The translations under genes and the position numbers were made by a program. The notes below the pieces were generated by a model. The model was not told the origin of the DNA, ran no database searches, and worked only from the letters and a program-made list of their open reading frames with translations. Positions 5,556 through 6,089 of a DNA stretch of 6,089 nt are shown here, one piece after another (position 1 is the stretch's first letter; every line of letters starts with the position of its first letter). The DNA is from Clostridiaceae bacterium (GTDB lineage Bacteria > Bacillota > Clostridia > Oscillospirales > Acutalibacteraceae): NCBI GenBank assembly GCA_904502215.1, contig CAJGDQ010000063.1, forward strand, positions 1 to 6,089, read 5' to 3'.

Positions 5556-6089
5556 TCAATCCTTTCCAACCTTTGCTTTTTTGCGGTTAATCTCCCCTGT
5601 TCCGCCTTCAACAACACCTTCATGCTTAATTACAGAAGTGAATGTTTTGAAAATACATTTAAGGTCGGTTGAAAAGGATATTGTTCTAACATATTCGCCA
5701 TCCATAGCGGCTTTTTCTTCAATCTCAAGTTCGTCTCTGCCTGAAACCTGAGCCAAACCTGTAAGCCCTGGTAGAACATCGTTGGCATGATATTTATCCC
5801 TCTCAGCAACAAGGTCTTCTTGATTCCATAGTGCAGGGCGAGGACCAACAACACTCATATTGCCAATAAGAATATCAAAAAGCTGAGGCAGTTCATCAAG
5901 ACTAAATTTCCTGATAAATTTACCAACCCTCGTTAGATAAATTTCAGGCTCAACTAACATATGGGTTGGGATATCCCTCGGAGTTGACATTTTCATAGAG
6001 CGAAATTTATGTATATTAAAAAATTCTTTGTTTTTACCAAAGCGCTTCTGAGTGAAAAATGCAGGACCGGGGTCATCAATCTTAATTAC
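5556..6089 (-). CDS. Initiating sugar transferase (CapM-like monotopic phosphoglycosyl transferase), N-terminus cut by window edge
   Basis: This is the C-terminal 177 residues of a bacterial sugar transferase (PF02397 family). The frame is open to the last base of the window, so the membrane re-entrant helix and true start lie outside; the ATG at 5996 is internal (the Met of the KFRSM motif). Visible motifs, numbered in the fragment, are DDPGPAFFTQKRFG (5-18), KFRSM (28-32), SLDELPQ with the catalytic Asp-Glu pair at 65-66, GPRP (82-85) and PGLTGLAQVSGR (107-118). Family members transfer a sugar 1-phosphate from a UDP-sugar to undecaprenyl phosphate on the inner membrane face, starting the repeat unit. 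The TPRDIPTHML segment after KFRSM and the GPRPALWNQ segment recall the S. aureus CapM branch, from memory; the sugar cannot be read from sequence. The TGA stop lies 4 nt before the next gene. Confidence 0.93.
   Translation of the reverse strand, partial: VIKIDDPGPAFFTQKRFGKNKEFFNIHKFRSMKMSTPRDIPTHMLVEPEIYLTRVGKFIRKFSLDELPQLFDILIGNMSVVGPRPALWNQEDLVAERDKYHANDVLPGLTGLAQVSGRDELEIEEKAAMDGEYVRTISFSTDLKCIFKTFTSVIKHEGVVEGGTGEINRKKAKVGKD
5560..5565 (-). promoter_or_regulatory. Ribosome binding site fixing the 5551 start
   Basis: On the minus strand AAAGGA is followed by 8 nt and then the ATG at 5551. The site lies inside the last codons of the upstream sugar transferase, whose TGA stop falls within the spacer, so the two genes are likely translationally coupled. 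No comparable spacing argument supports the ATG at 5623. Confidence 0.75.

Noticed and set aside
5552..5623. ATG at 5623 as the start of the second sugar transferase, adding 24 residues
   Set aside because: The extension is highly charged, unlike the family N-terminus, overlaps the upstream coding sequence by 68 nt, and the ATG at 5551 has a well-spaced AAAGGA.
5630..5854. Minus-strand open frame of 74 codons within the first sugar transferase
   Set aside because: It is an out-of-frame reading of the conserved GPRP to PGLTG region of the transferase.
5556..5996. A complete 146-residue protein starting at the ATG at 5996
   Set aside because: The same frame stays open to the window edge and encodes the conserved DDPGPAFFTQKRFG and KFRS residues, so the ATG is internal to a longer gene.
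1..6089. Mobile elements, CRISPR arrays, tRNA or rRNA genes
   Set aside because: Coding sequence fills the window apart from gaps of 14 nt or less, and I saw no transposase, direct-repeat array or RNA gene.

Overview
The window is one uninterrupted block of polysaccharide (capsule or exopolysaccharide) biosynthesis genes, all on the minus strand, so the operon reads from right to left. The DNA is AT-rich by eye, TGA is a normal stop codon, and most genes have clear AGGAG-like ribosome sites. The gene families (CapM/PglC-like initiating transferases, an EpsG-type polymerase) fit a low-GC Gram-positive bacterium of the Bacillota, most plausibly a gut-type clostridium. The organism is an inference from style; nothing in the window fixes a genus.

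Layout in transcription order: (1) the 3' part of a CapM-like phosphoglycosyl transferase, cut by the right window edge; (2) a second, complete PglC-like phosphoglycosyl transferase; (3) an HpcH/HpaI aldolase/citrate lyase family protein; (4) a D-isomer-specific 2-hydroxyacid dehydrogenase; (5) a GT4 glycosyltransferase starting with GTG; (6) a GT2 glycosyltransferase; (7) an EpsG/Wzy-like multi-spanning membrane protein; (8) the first 45 codons of another GT2 glycosyltransferase, cut by the left window edge. Gaps between genes range from an 8-nt overlap to 14 nt. There is no room for an internal promoter or terminator outside coding sequence, and I see none. The genes are probably one polycistronic message with coupled translation.

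How they fit together: a membrane phosphoglycosyl transferase loads the first sugar-phosphate onto undecaprenyl phosphate, the GT4 and GT2 enzymes extend the repeat unit, and the EpsG-like protein would polymerise it outside the membrane. No Wzx flippase is in the window; it must lie elsewhere if the system is Wzx/Wzy-type. The part that is not routine is the aldolase plus 2-hydroxyacid dehydrogenase pair between the initiating enzymes and the glycosyltransferases. It suggests, by inference only, that the cell makes a small hydroxy acid that ends up on the glycan. The transferase that would attach it is not in the window.
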